A stretch of 64,000 nucleotides of DNA. It comes from Algiphilus sp965216485 (GTDB taxonomy: Bacteria > Pseudomonadota > Gammaproteobacteria > Nevskiales > Nevskiaceae). Shown here piece by piece: positions 43,468 through 51,377 of the stretch. Where the stretch lies: the NCBI RefSeq assembly GCF_965216485.1, contig NZ_OZ244162.1:806001-870000 (forward strand), given 5' to 3'. The position numbers were made by a program, and so were the translations under genes. The notes under the pieces are model-generated. The model had not been told where the DNA came from. It was given only the letters and a program-made list of their open reading frames with translations, and did no database searches. Numbering within the stretch: position 1 is the stretch's first letter; each line of letters begins with the position of its first letter.

Positions 43468-45021
43468 ATGAGCGTAACGATACACACCGTTCAGGCGGAA
43501 AAGACCAGCGGAGACCTGGCACGCGAACAGCAACTGGCCTGGAAGCTGGCTGAGCTTGCCACCCGCGCGAAGGACGCCCCCCAGGATGCCGACGCCATCG
43601 CGATGGCCAAGAACCGGATCATCGACAACGCAGCCATTGCACTGGGCGCCGCGAACGAAACCGCCGTCAAGGTGGCGCGCGCCGATGCACTCGCATCCAA
43701 GGGCACGGGCAAGGCCACGATCTGGGGTCTGAAGGAGCACTTCGCGCCGGTACCGGCTGCCTTCGCCAATGCGGTGGCCGTGCGCTTCCTCGACAACGAC
43801 GATTGCTACCTGGCGGCCGAGTATTCCCACCCGGACGACAACATTTCGCCGATCATCGCCGTCGGTCAGCATCTGGGCGTCAGCGGCGCCGACATCCTGC
43901 GCGGCATCGTCGTGGCCTACGAAGTCCATGTGGCGCTGGTTGGTACGGGGGATGGCACCGGTATCTGCCTGCATAAGCACAAGGTCGACCACATGACGCA
44001 CATCGCCGCGGGCACGGCGGCGGGTCTGTCCTCCATGCTGGGCCTGAGCACCGAGCAGGCCTATCACGCCATCAACTTTGCCGTGCACAACGCCATTTCC
44101 TCGCGCCAGTCGCGCAAGGGCGACATTGGCGCGCAGAAGGAATTCGTGCCGGGCTTCTCGGCGGAGATTTCCATCAAGGCCGTGCACCACGCCATGCACG
44201 GCCTCAAGGGGCCGAACCCGGTCTACGAAGGCGTCGACAGCATCATCCGCCGCTTCCTCAATGGCCGCGATGACGAAAAAGCCGTCTACAAGGTGGCGCT
44301 GGTGGCGCCGGGCGCCGATCCGCTCCGCAACATCCTGAAGACCTACCCCAAGCAGCACGCCTTCGAGTATCAGGGCCAGGCGATCATCGACCTCGCGCTG
44401 CAACTGCGTGAAAAGCTGCCGAAGAAGGGCGACGGCGTGGATCTGGACCAGATCAAGAAGATCGTGCTGGAAACCAGCCATCACACGCACCATGTCATCG
44501 GCACCGACGCCAAGGACCCGCAGAAGATCGACCCCGATTCCCCGCGTGGCACGCTGGACCACAGCATCATGTTCGCCATTGCGCGCTGCATCCAGACCGG
44601 CGAGTTCCACAAGGATCGCGCCTATCAGATGACCCAGGCCGAAAAGGATGAGCTGCGCACGCTGATGGCGCGCATCGAAACCCAGTTCGATCAGCGTTGG
44701 GAAGACCTCTACCACGACCAGGACCCGAACGTGCAGGCCTATGGCGGCCGCATGATCGTGACCCTGGCCGATGGCTCAGAGGTGGCGGACGAGAAGACCC
44801 GCGCCAATGCCCACCCGGGCGGCGACACCCCCTGGCAGCGCCCGGACTACGAGGCCAAGCTGGCCGACTACACCCAGGGGCTCGTCAGCGACGCCGAGCG
44901 TGCCCGTTTCATCGAGGCCGTCAACGGCATGGACAGCCTCAAGGGTGACGAGCTGGCCACGGTCAACCTGATCGTGGACGCAGGCAAGCTGGACGCCCCG
45001 GACACGCGCGGGATTTACTGA
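43468..45021 (+). CDS. prpD: MmgE/PrpD family protein, probable 2-methylcitrate dehydratase
   Basis: This 517-residue protein matches PrpD of the methylcitrate cycle, which dehydrates 2-methylcitrate to 2-methylaconitate during propionate breakdown. The family signatures FLDNDDCYLAAEYSHPDDN and the KHKVDHMTHIAAG region are seen, plus QKEFVPGFSAEI. A different activity in the family, such as cis-aconitate decarboxylase, cannot be excluded. It stands alone: no prpB, prpC or acnD neighbours. It has an AAGGAAA ribosome-binding region, its own promoter and a strong terminator. The assignment to PrpD rather than another family member is moderately secure. Confidence 0.85.
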   Translation: MSVTIHTVQAEKTSGDLAREQQLAWKLAELATRAKDAPQDADAIAMAKNRIIDNAAIALGAANETAVKVARADALASKGTGKATIWGLKEHFAPVPAAFANAVAVRFLDNDDCYLAAEYSHPDDNISPIIAVGQHLGVSGADILRGIVVAYEVHVALVGTGDGTGICLHKHKVDHMTHIAAGTAAGLSSMLGLSTEQAYHAINFAVHNAISSRQSRKGDIGAQKEFVPGFSAEISIKAVHHAMHGLKGPNPVYEGVDSIIRRFLNGRDDEKAVYKVALVAPGADPLRNILKTYPKQHAFEYQGQAIIDLALQLREKLPKKGDGVDLDQIKKIVLETSHHTHHVIGTDAKDPQKIDPDSPRGTLDHSIMFAIARCIQTGEFHKDRAYQMTQAEKDELRTLMARIETQFDQRWEDLYHDQDPNVQAYGGRMIVTLADGSEVADEKTRANAHPGGDTPWQRPDYEAKLADYTQGLVSDAERARFIEAVNGMDSLKGDELATVNLIVDAGKLDAPDTRGIY

Positions 45022-45062
45022 TCGCAGTTCCGCTGGCGGCTCGCCTGCCAGATTGAAATGGA

Positions 45063-45097
45063 AACCCGCCCGGAGCCAACCGGGCGGGTTTTCTTTT
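45063..45097 (+). terminator. Rho-independent terminator after the PrpD-family gene
   Basis: A perfect 11-bp stem, AACCCGCCCGG (45063-45073) with CCGGGCGGGTT (45080-45090) and a 6-base loop, is followed by TTCTTTT. It is 41 bases after the stop and is the strongest terminator in the window. Confidence 0.9.
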
Positions 45098-45263
45098 GTG
45101 CGTCGGTCGCTCGGGAGCCGTGGGGTATTCCGAAACAAGTGCATCGACCGACACGGTCCGCAGATGAAGCAGCTGCCAGTCGGCCAGCAGACAGACATTG
45201 CCGCTGTGCGCATGACGCCGCAACGCAAGCAAGGCCAGCGCCGACCGGCAAGCGGGCGGCGCC

Positions 45264-45704
45264 TCAGAGAACGCCCAGCAGTAGAACCAACGTCCCGCCA
45301 ATTTCACCCACGATGAGCAGGGTCATGTAGACGGCCAGAAGGGCGCCGGAAACGGTCATGGAGCCCAGCTTGTGCGGACGGCGCAATTGGTTGTCGGTGT
45401 CCTGTAGCCAGCCGTGTACCGCGTAGGCAAAGACGGCGGTGGCAAACCACAGGATGGGAATCGCCACGGCGGCCAGATTCACGGCCGCGGACCAGCGGCT
45501 ATGCAGGGCGAGCTGCTGGAGCACGAGGCAGGCAAAGGCATACATCAGCGCGGTGCGATGGCAGATATCCACATAGACCGGCGCTTGGGCGTCCTCGCTG
45601 CGCATCATGTGGCGGTACTTCCAGATGCCGGTGAGCATGCCAACGAGCAGAAAGACACCGGCTGACACCAGGGCGAAGTGATCGGCGCTGGGAAGATGAT
45701 TCAT
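45264..45704 (-). CDS. Small integral membrane protein, unrecognised family
   Basis: This 146-residue protein has four predicted TM segments at about 8-26, 50-66, 72-97 and 118-143, with a short cytoplasmic/periplasmic link reading MMRSEDAQAPVYVDICHRTA between the first two. The C-terminus is very hydrophobic. I recognise no family. Its ATG overlaps the nitrilase stop by ATGA, so it is translated with that gene and with MAPEG, suggesting a joint envelope function. It ends toward the PrpD terminator region. Confidence 0.75.
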   Translation of the reverse strand: MNHLPSADHFALVSAGVFLLVGMLTGIWKYRHMMRSEDAQAPVYVDICHRTALMYAFACLVLQQLALHSRWSAAVNLAAVAIPILWFATAVFAYAVHGWLQDTDNQLRRPHKLGSMTVSGALLAVYMTLLIVGEIGGTLVLLLGVL

Positions 45705-46726
45705 GTGGAGGTTCTCTTGGGTTGCGCGGCGGGGTGGCTATCCAGGGCGGCATGGCAGGCCGCGCCCTCCAGACCGAGTCGACGACCGCGACGTTGGTAG
45801 ACGGGGCGATTGGCCCAGTTCTGCTGGTGCCAGTACAGGCGCATCAGTTTGGGCAGCCGGGGAATCCAGAACCCGCTCCCGACCCCGGCCGGGACGGGAG
45901 CGGCGCGTGGAATGTCGATATCGGCATAGACGATGCCCGAGCCTTGCTGCGTTCTGCGCAGGGCGAGCACCTCACCCTGGGCATTCACGATTTGCGTGGC
46001 GCCGACAAAGTGGCTGCGGTAGCGCAGAGCAATATCGCGGCCGGCCAGCAGTCGAAAGCGGCCTTCGAAGTAGCCGCAATGGCTGGCCTGGATCACCGGT
46101 ACCTGCAGATGGCGCGCAAAGACGGCCGGCGCCGACTCGCTGAGCTGGGCGTTCCGGCGGGCCAGTCTGCGCAGCAGCAGGCTGTCGGGGCCCAGTCCGG
46201 GCCAGTTGTGCGGCAGTGTCCACCAGTGCGTGCCGGTGATCACCCACTGCACCCGACCGGCCATGCGGCGCAGGCTCTGCTGCCGGATCAGCTCCCAGCA
46301 CATGGCGGCGCCGGCCGTGCCCAGCTCGGTTTCCCATACCCCGTCGTCGTGCCCGCCGGCGTAGAAGGCGTTTTCCCACATGGTGGGAAGGTCCTTGTCG
46401 TGGCAATGCGTGGCCTGGCTGGGCTCCACCAGTACATAGCGGTTCACGATCTGGTCCTGCGCCTGCTGCAGTAGAGAGCCGCCAATCCAGATTTTGTGCT
46501 TGTGCGCCAGGTGTTGCAGCAGCCTCACCGCACGATTGTCTTCCCCCAGCACAGCCGCGTAGGAGCGCTCGTCCGGTGTGATGGCGCTGGTGAAGAATTC
46601 GGGCAGGGCCACGATGCGTGCACCCTTGGCGGCCGCTTCCACCACCATCGTCTCCACCAGCGCCAGGTTGTGCGCCACATCGCCGACGCGGGTTTCGAGC
46701 GCAATGGCGGCAGCTTTGATGCTCAT
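45701..46726 (-). CDS. Carbon-nitrogen hydrolase (nitrilase superfamily)
   Basis: This 341-residue enzyme has the nitrilase-superfamily catalytic triad: E43 in ALPEFF, K111 in HDKDLPTMWE and C143 in AMCWELIR. WITGTHWW-like and SHCGYFEGR segments follow. Substrates of the superfamily include nitriles, amides, carbamoyl compounds and acyl chains, so the reaction is not identified. The ATG at 46726 overlaps the MAPEG stop by ATGA, and its own stop overlaps the membrane-protein start, giving a tightly coupled unit. A GTG two codons upstream is a less likely start. Confidence 0.9.
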   Translation of the reverse strand: MSIKAAAIALETRVGDVAHNLALVETMVVEAAAKGARIVALPEFFTSAITPDERSYAAVLGEDNRAVRLLQHLAHKHKIWIGGSLLQQAQDQIVNRYVLVEPSQATHCHDKDLPTMWENAFYAGGHDDGVWETELGTAGAAMCWELIRQQSLRRMAGRVQWVITGTHWWTLPHNWPGLGPDSLLLRRLARRNAQLSESAPAVFARHLQVPVIQASHCGYFEGRFRLLAGRDIALRYRSHFVGATQIVNAQGEVLALRRTQQGSGIVYADIDIPRAAPVPAGVGSGFWIPRLPKLMRLYWHQQNWANRPVYQRRGRRLGLEGAACHAALDSHPAAQPKRTST

Positions 46727-47142
46727 GCCCACACCGCCAGCGCGATGATTGCACCCAGCCCCAACAGCTGCCCGGCGAAGAACAGACCGCGGAGGAATAC
46801 CAGGGCCGGCGGCGTGCCCAGCAGGTGGGTCAGCGATTGCGCCAGCCGCAGGGCGAAGAGCCAGGGCAGAAGCCAGCCCCAGGCTTCCAGGCTGGTCGGG
46901 TCATGGCTCAGCACCAGGAGCGCAACCAGCCAGAGCGGAAAGCTCTCCACGCAATTCTTGTGTGCGTCGTGGGCGCGCTGCACCAGCGCCGGCTCAGCAG
47001 CGGGCTGGCTGCGCGGCCAGACATTGGCCGGGGTGCGTCTGAACATCACCTGTGTGCTGCGGTATGCAAAGACCACCGCCACCAGAGCTGCGGTGAGCAG
47101 GGCATACAGGCACAGAATCAGCAATACGGTGTCCGGGAGCAT
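46723..47142 (-). CDS. MAPEG family membrane protein
   Basis: This 139-residue protein has four TM helices and the MAPEG pattern: ERx-like AHDAHKNCVESFPLWL with the conserved asparagine and glutamate in helix 2. MAPEG proteins are glutathione- or lipid-handling trimers of membranes. The start at 47142 is inferred from a clean hydrophobic N-terminus (MLPDTVLLILCLYALL); a longer frame reaches into the upstream AraC gene. It overlaps the nitrilase gene by ATGA and lies 76 bases after araC-type regulator DNA. Confidence 0.85.
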   Translation of the reverse strand: MLPDTVLLILCLYALLTAALVAVVFAYRSTQVMFRRTPANVWPRSQPAAEPALVQRAHDAHKNCVESFPLWLVALLVLSHDPTSLEAWGWLLPWLFALRLAQSLTHLLGTPPALVFLRGLFFAGQLLGLGAIIALAVWA

Positions 47143-47218
47143 CGATGGGTTCCATGAGGGTTCGGCGGCAAGACTGCCGCAGCCCTTCATGGCCGACTTG
47201 CAGAAATCTGTTGCGGCG

Positions 47219-47980
47219 CTACCAGGGCGTGGTCCAGAGCCGGAAGCTGCCCTGGAGGATGCCGGCTCCGCGCGCACTTACCCCGAACATGCTGCGAAAG
47301 GCGTTGCTGAAATGGGAGGAGTCGCTGAATCCGCCCTCAAGGGCGGCGTCGGTGAGCGTGCCCCATTGGCCCATGGCCTGTATTGCACCGCGAAATCGGA
47401 CCCAGTGCTGCACCCGCTTGTAGCTCACGCCCAGCTCCTTCAGGAAGAGGTGCTGCACTCGACTGGTGGACAGCTGCATGCGGGCGGCCAAGCCATCGAG
47501 CGTGAGGTCGGGAGACTGCTGCAGATAGTCGTCCAGCGCGATCTGCAGCCGACTGCGCGCCGTCGACGGGGTGCCCAGCGACGCTATCAGGCGCGTTCCG
47601 AGCTGGTGCTCCAGCTCGGGTGTCCAGGTCGCGCACTCGGCGACCTCGATCAGGGAGCTTCGTAGTGCGGCGTCAAGCGGCAGTTCGGACAATGGATTCT
47701 GGCCTGGCTGCATGGCCTGCCAGCAGGGCGCATGGATGTCTGCGTACATCACGGCACAGCGTGCCTGCTGCGGGTCCAGCTCGTGCCGAGTACCGGCCGG
47801 AATCAACGCACTGCCGTGCTCCATCCAGTCACCACCGGAAAGCCGCAACAGCAATGGCCGATCCAGGGCCACCAGTGCCACGTTGGCGGCATGGGTATGC
47901 GGCAGCCCGCGCCCCAGGGGGCCCACATAGATAAGGCTGCGAGGTCCAAGCAGAACAGTGGGCGGGACAGGGCTGGGCAA
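47219..47980 (-). CDS. AraC family transcriptional regulator
   Basis: This 253-residue regulator has a variable N-terminal ligand domain and a C-terminal double HTH of the AraC/XylS type: LDGLAARMQLSTSRVQHLF as the first HTH, then AALEGGFSDSSHFSNAFRS as the second with the usual GF-D-SHF core. The start is TTG at 47980; no ATG is near, so it is uncertain. It lies upstream of the MAPEG-nitrilase-membrane genes on the same strand and probably activates them, or itself. Its inducer is unknown. Confidence 0.9.
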   Translation of the reverse strand: MPSPVPPTVLLGPRSLIYVGPLGRGLPHTHAANVALVALDRPLLLRLSGGDWMEHGSALIPAGTRHELDPQQARCAVMYADIHAPCWQAMQPGQNPLSELPLDAALRSSLIEVAECATWTPELEHQLGTRLIASLGTPSTARSRLQIALDDYLQQSPDLTLDGLAARMQLSTSRVQHLFLKELGVSYKRVQHWVRFRGAIQAMGQWGTLTDAALEGGFSDSSHFSNAFRSMFGVSARGAGILQGSFRLWTTPW

Positions 47981-48372
47981 TGCAGCAGAGGCCGGTCGGG
48001 TCGTTAGCTCTTCACATTCTAGTTCGGTGCGCCCTCTTGGCTGCCAACAGAGTCACGTTATCCAATAAGAGTGCGTGCAGCATTATTTGGCGACGCTTCT
48101 GGGACCTATCGCGTCTATCTGTGAACAGGGCCTTCTCACCGTGGCCTGACACTTGCTCCGTGTCTCGTGGTGACAGGGAAGTGCGATGACCCTGACCGTG
48201 TCCTGTCTTCCATTGTGCGCCTGCCTATCAGCGCGGCGGCTGTCATCGACAGGCACTGACGTGCATGGCTTCGCTGCGCGCCAGCTTTCTCGAGTGGCGC
48301 TATCCGCACCTTGCACCCCGCGTGGCCGCTCTCCTGATCGTGCATTCCCATGGAGTTTCTGCATAAGCGCTT

Positions 48373-48402
48373 TGTCATGGAAAGAGCGCACCTTGTAATT
48401 TA
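48373..48402 (+). promoter_or_regulatory. Probable promoter of the glucoamylase gene
   Basis: TTGTCA (48373-48378) is followed after 18 bases by TAATTT (48397-48402), or after 16 bases by TGTAAT (48395-48400). It lies about 50 bases before the ATG and overlaps the palindrome at 48398-48414. Confidence 0.5.
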
Positions 48403-48414
48403 CACTGTAAATTC
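48398..48414. promoter_or_regulatory. Perfect 17-bp palindrome, candidate repressor operator
   Basis: AATTTACA-C-TGTAAATT has fully matching 8-base arms around a single C. It overlaps the -10 region and the likely start site of the glucoamylase promoter, the classic place for a repressor. I do not recognise the regulator; the pattern resembles TetR-type operators. Confidence 0.65.
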
Positions 48415-48453
48415 TGAGGTTGAATGAAGCGGTAGAAACCGCGGAGGAGACAA

Positions 48454-50961
48454 ATGCGAGCAATTTTCTGGGGCCTGGCCGGCATCGGCGCGGCACTGTG
48501 CGTGGGGAAGGCCAGCCTGGTATCCGCGCAAGCCTTGCCGATCGAGGTTCCTGATGGGCGTATCGATCTGGTGCTGCAGCCCAACGCAAGCGACGGTGGT
48601 CTGGAGTTGTGTCTGCTGGGTGACTTGGGATCGCTGGGGCTGGATAACTGCGTGCGCCTGGGCACCGGCGGCTTGGAACTGACTAACCCGCCTATGGGGG
48701 ACTCGCTGCTGCTCTCACCAGAGGGTTTCGAGCTGACTGAAAACGAAACCTATGGCCCGCGCGCGGCCAACGCCTCGCTGGGGACGGGCGGTCTCACTGC
48801 CGGCATCAACCGGGACGGCCGGCTGACCAGCCTTGGCTGGCCCGGGCCGGGCCTGTACGACCACATCAACTACCTGAATCTTTCGCAGGGACTGCCCAAC
48901 AAGGGCGCCTTCCGCAATGCGGGTTCCTTCGGTGGTGTGGATGGCGAATGGCTGATCGGAAGCGACGGCTGGGAGGTCATCGACCAACGCTACGCCAACA
49001 GCAATACCCAAACGCTAATCACGAAGCTGGAAAACATCGAGAGCGGACTGCGCGTGACGATCACCGACATCGTGCACCCCGAAAAGGACCTGATGGCGCG
49101 CAACTTCACCTTCTCACGGCCGCCGCAACAAGGCTTCCACTACTACGCCAATATGAACCCGACCACGTCGCGCATCCCGCGCGTCCCGTCGGTGACCGAT
49201 GCCTTCCTCGATCCGGCAACCGACTTTGCCACCGTCTACACGGCCTCCGACGGTGCGCTATTGCACTTTCGGCCCTTCCAGGTCGATCCGACGTCGCTGA
49301 CGCGGATCGCAACCTCGCAGCTTAATACCGAAAATGCGCTGGACGCCGTCGCCGGTAGCTTCGGTCGCGGCGTCTACGTTGCGGTGGCCGGGCAGAGCAT
49401 GCCGAGCAGCTTCCAGGCGGGTACCGACACCTTGGGTCTGCTGCGCAGCGAAGTCGAAGGCACGCCGCTGATCGATCCCTTCTACGATATCGAGGACGGC
49501 CAACTCTCCGGCGCACCCATGGCCGTGGGCAAGACCGCGGGCGGCCTTGCAGGGCTGGCGCCGGATGCCGACGGCTCCTACACCGTGTATATCGCGGCGA
49601 GCGACCGGCCCAATGACGCCTTGCGATTGATCCGCGAAGCGCGACAGCAAGGCTTTACGGCCATGCGTGCGGCCTCCGAGGCGGATTGGAGGCATTGGAT
49701 CAGCCGCGCCCGGCTGCCGGCGACGCAGGATCAGCGCACCCGTGACGTCTCCAAGCGCGCCCTCATCACCATCCGCACCGCTGCCGACCGCGAAACCGGC
49801 GCGATTCTCGCCGCCACCACGCCGCAGACGCCCTATCGTCAGGACTGGGTGCGCGACGGCGCCTTCTTCAAGTACGCGCTGCTGATTGCAGGCTACAGCG
49901 ATATACCGAAGGCAAACAGCCGATTTCTGACCGGCATCTACCGCGATCTACCGATTCTTGACGGCACCTGGGATACCTTCTACTACCCCGATGGCGCCGA
50001 AGCAGGCGCGGTCTTCCCCTACGAAATCGACGCGCAGGGCCTGGTGATCTGGAGCCTGTGGCTGCCCTATGCCATCGGCGAGCGTGACATTGCCTATCTG
50101 GAAGCCGTCTATCCCGCGATGGAAGACACCGCAAACGCGCTGCTGCGGTGCTACGACCCGCGCAACGGCCTGCAATGCACGGCACCGGAGGACGATGTGC
50201 TCGTGCCAAGCCAGGGCGCCCAGGGCGCGGCGGCGGTCCATCTCGGCTACCAGACCGCGATCCGTGCCGCCGAGGCGCTAGGGCGTGCACCCAACCCCCA
50301 ATGGCAGGCGCGTGCCGACGAGCTCAAGGCGGCCGTGCTGGACAATCTTTGCGACGATGATGGCTGCCAGGGCGGCCGCGGCGGCATCTATCTCGCCTGG
50401 CCCTCGGAAGTGCTCGAAGCGGACAACCCGGATACGGCGGAATTGCTGCAGCGCCATTATCAGCAGTTCGCTGAGCAACTCGATCGCCGCAGCGGCTTTC
50501 AGGCACCCGAGGTCGGTGGCTTCTTCCAGTACCCGATGGAGTCGATCATGGCACTGGGGCTGGACTGGAAGAATCCGCGTCGCGCCGCACGGCTCGATGG
50601 CTGGATCAAGTGGCTGACGCACGACGTCGCCGAACCCGGTGTCCTGCACTACGGCGAGCGCATCTTCCGCGACGGAGAGCGCAGCTACCGTCATTCGGTG
50701 GGCTTTCCGCACATCTGGTCCGGCGCCGAGGTCTATATCGCGGCAGCGCACGTATACGGGCTGGAAGGCTGTCCCGGCGGAGTCGATCGCATTGGCGATG
50801 CGCCCTGCAGCCGCAGTCGCGGTGGGGTCGCCTCAGGCAACGCGGGTGTTGCCGGTACGGAGAGCGGCGGCGGTGGCAGCATCTGGCTTCTGGCGCTGGC
50901 AGCGGTTCTTGGGGTGCGATATCGCGCTGCACGTCGCCTGTTTCGCACTGCACGTTGCTAA
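48454..50961 (+). CDS. Secreted GH15 glucoamylase (glucan 1,4-alpha-glucosidase) with GlyGly-CTERM-like tail
   Basis: This 835-residue enzyme releases glucose from the ends of starch or related alpha-glucans. It has a signal peptide (to about residue 27, VSAQ), an N-terminal beta-sandwich domain, and the (alpha/alpha)6 GH15 barrel with PYRQDWVRDGAFFKYALL and the later GGFFQYPMESIM. The C-terminus is GGGGS, a hydrophobic stretch of about 12 residues and a run with VRYRAARRLFR, the layout of a GlyGly-CTERM tail (805-835). A GGAGGAG ribosome-binding site precedes the ATG. It is preceded by a promoter with a perfect palindrome and lies in a low-density region with a sulfatase. Confidence 0.92.
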   Translation: MRAIFWGLAGIGAALCVGKASLVSAQALPIEVPDGRIDLVLQPNASDGGLELCLLGDLGSLGLDNCVRLGTGGLELTNPPMGDSLLLSPEGFELTENETYGPRAANASLGTGGLTAGINRDGRLTSLGWPGPGLYDHINYLNLSQGLPNKGAFRNAGSFGGVDGEWLIGSDGWEVIDQRYANSNTQTLITKLENIESGLRVTITDIVHPEKDLMARNFTFSRPPQQGFHYYANMNPTTSRIPRVPSVTDAFLDPATDFATVYTASDGALLHFRPFQVDPTSLTRIATSQLNTENALDAVAGSFGRGVYVAVAGQSMPSSFQAGTDTLGLLRSEVEGTPLIDPFYDIEDGQLSGAPMAVGKTAGGLAGLAPDADGSYTVYIAASDRPNDALRLIREARQQGFTAMRAASEADWRHWISRARLPATQDQRTRDVSKRALITIRTAADRETGAILAATTPQTPYRQDWVRDGAFFKYALLIAGYSDIPKANSRFLTGIYRDLPILDGTWDTFYYPDGAEAGAVFPYEIDAQGLVIWSLWLPYAIGERDIAYLEAVYPAMEDTANALLRCYDPRNGLQCTAPEDDVLVPSQGAQGAAAVHLGYQTAIRAAEALGRAPNPQWQARADELKAAVLDNLCDDDGCQGGRGGIYLAWPSEVLEADNPDTAELLQRHYQQFAEQLDRRSGFQAPEVGGFFQYPMESIMALGLDWKNPRRAARLDGWIKWLTHDVAEPGVLHYGERIFRDGERSYRHSVGFPHIWSGAEVYIAAAHVYGLEGCPGGVDRIGDAPCSRSRGGVASGNAGVAGTESGGGGSIWLLALAAVLGVRYRAARRLFRTARC

Positions 50962-51377
50962 GGTCATTCGATGCCCTGAGCGAAGGCGGGGCAGTGTCCT
51001 ATTGCTACTGATAAAGGTCTTGGAAAGGAGGCGCTCGGTTTCCGTCGCCCGATTGACGGGCTTAGACCCCTAGCGCGAAACGCCGCAAGTTCGCTTCCAC
51101 TTCTCTCCACGCAGCGGTCCACTGACTAGGTTCTCGCGCGATGCTGGAGGTTCGTATCGTGTTACGCGCCAACGGCGACGAGATGATTTGTGCCCTGCAG
51201 CACAATTAGCGGGCGCGAGGTGTGTGTCCTTGACGCCTGTTTTCCTCATCGTCAATGGAATCAAAGCTAGACCCCTACGCTGTGGCTTTTCGCGTGCCAT
51301 TCAGGAATCATCGAGGCAAGCAGGCCTCGCGTGCAGATCGAGAGGTGTTCTGCATCTAGAACCGAGAGTGAAATGCG
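50962..51377. other. Long intergenic region between glucoamylase and sulfatase
   Basis: This 416-base gap contains no gene I can support; short open frames on both strands are unconvincing. It includes two copies of TAGACCCCTA about 205 bases apart, near 51063 and 51269, which may be chance. Composition looks less GC-rich than coding DNA nearby. Confidence 0.5.

Larger units (their letters stand above)
47981..48453. other. Long intergenic region between AraC gene and glucoamylase
   Basis: This 473-base gap separates the divergent AraC regulator and GH15 genes. I see no believable gene in it. It holds the glucoamylase promoter and palindrome near its right end, and presumably the araC-type promoter. 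Its base composition looks less GC-biased than neighbouring coding DNA. Confidence 0.6.

Noticed and set aside
42667..44715. Long open frame opposite the outer-membrane barrel and PrpD genes
   Set aside because: It crosses a perfect terminator and two genes on the other strand; its composition is that of a shadow frame.
51063..51278. Two copies of TAGACCCCTA as a possible operator or repeat
   Set aside because: Only ten bases match and the flanks differ; too short to claim as an element.
51070..51300. Minus-strand 76-residue open frame between glucoamylase and sulfatase
   Set aside because: There is no ribosome-binding site or recognisable motif, and it lies in a region that looks non-coding.
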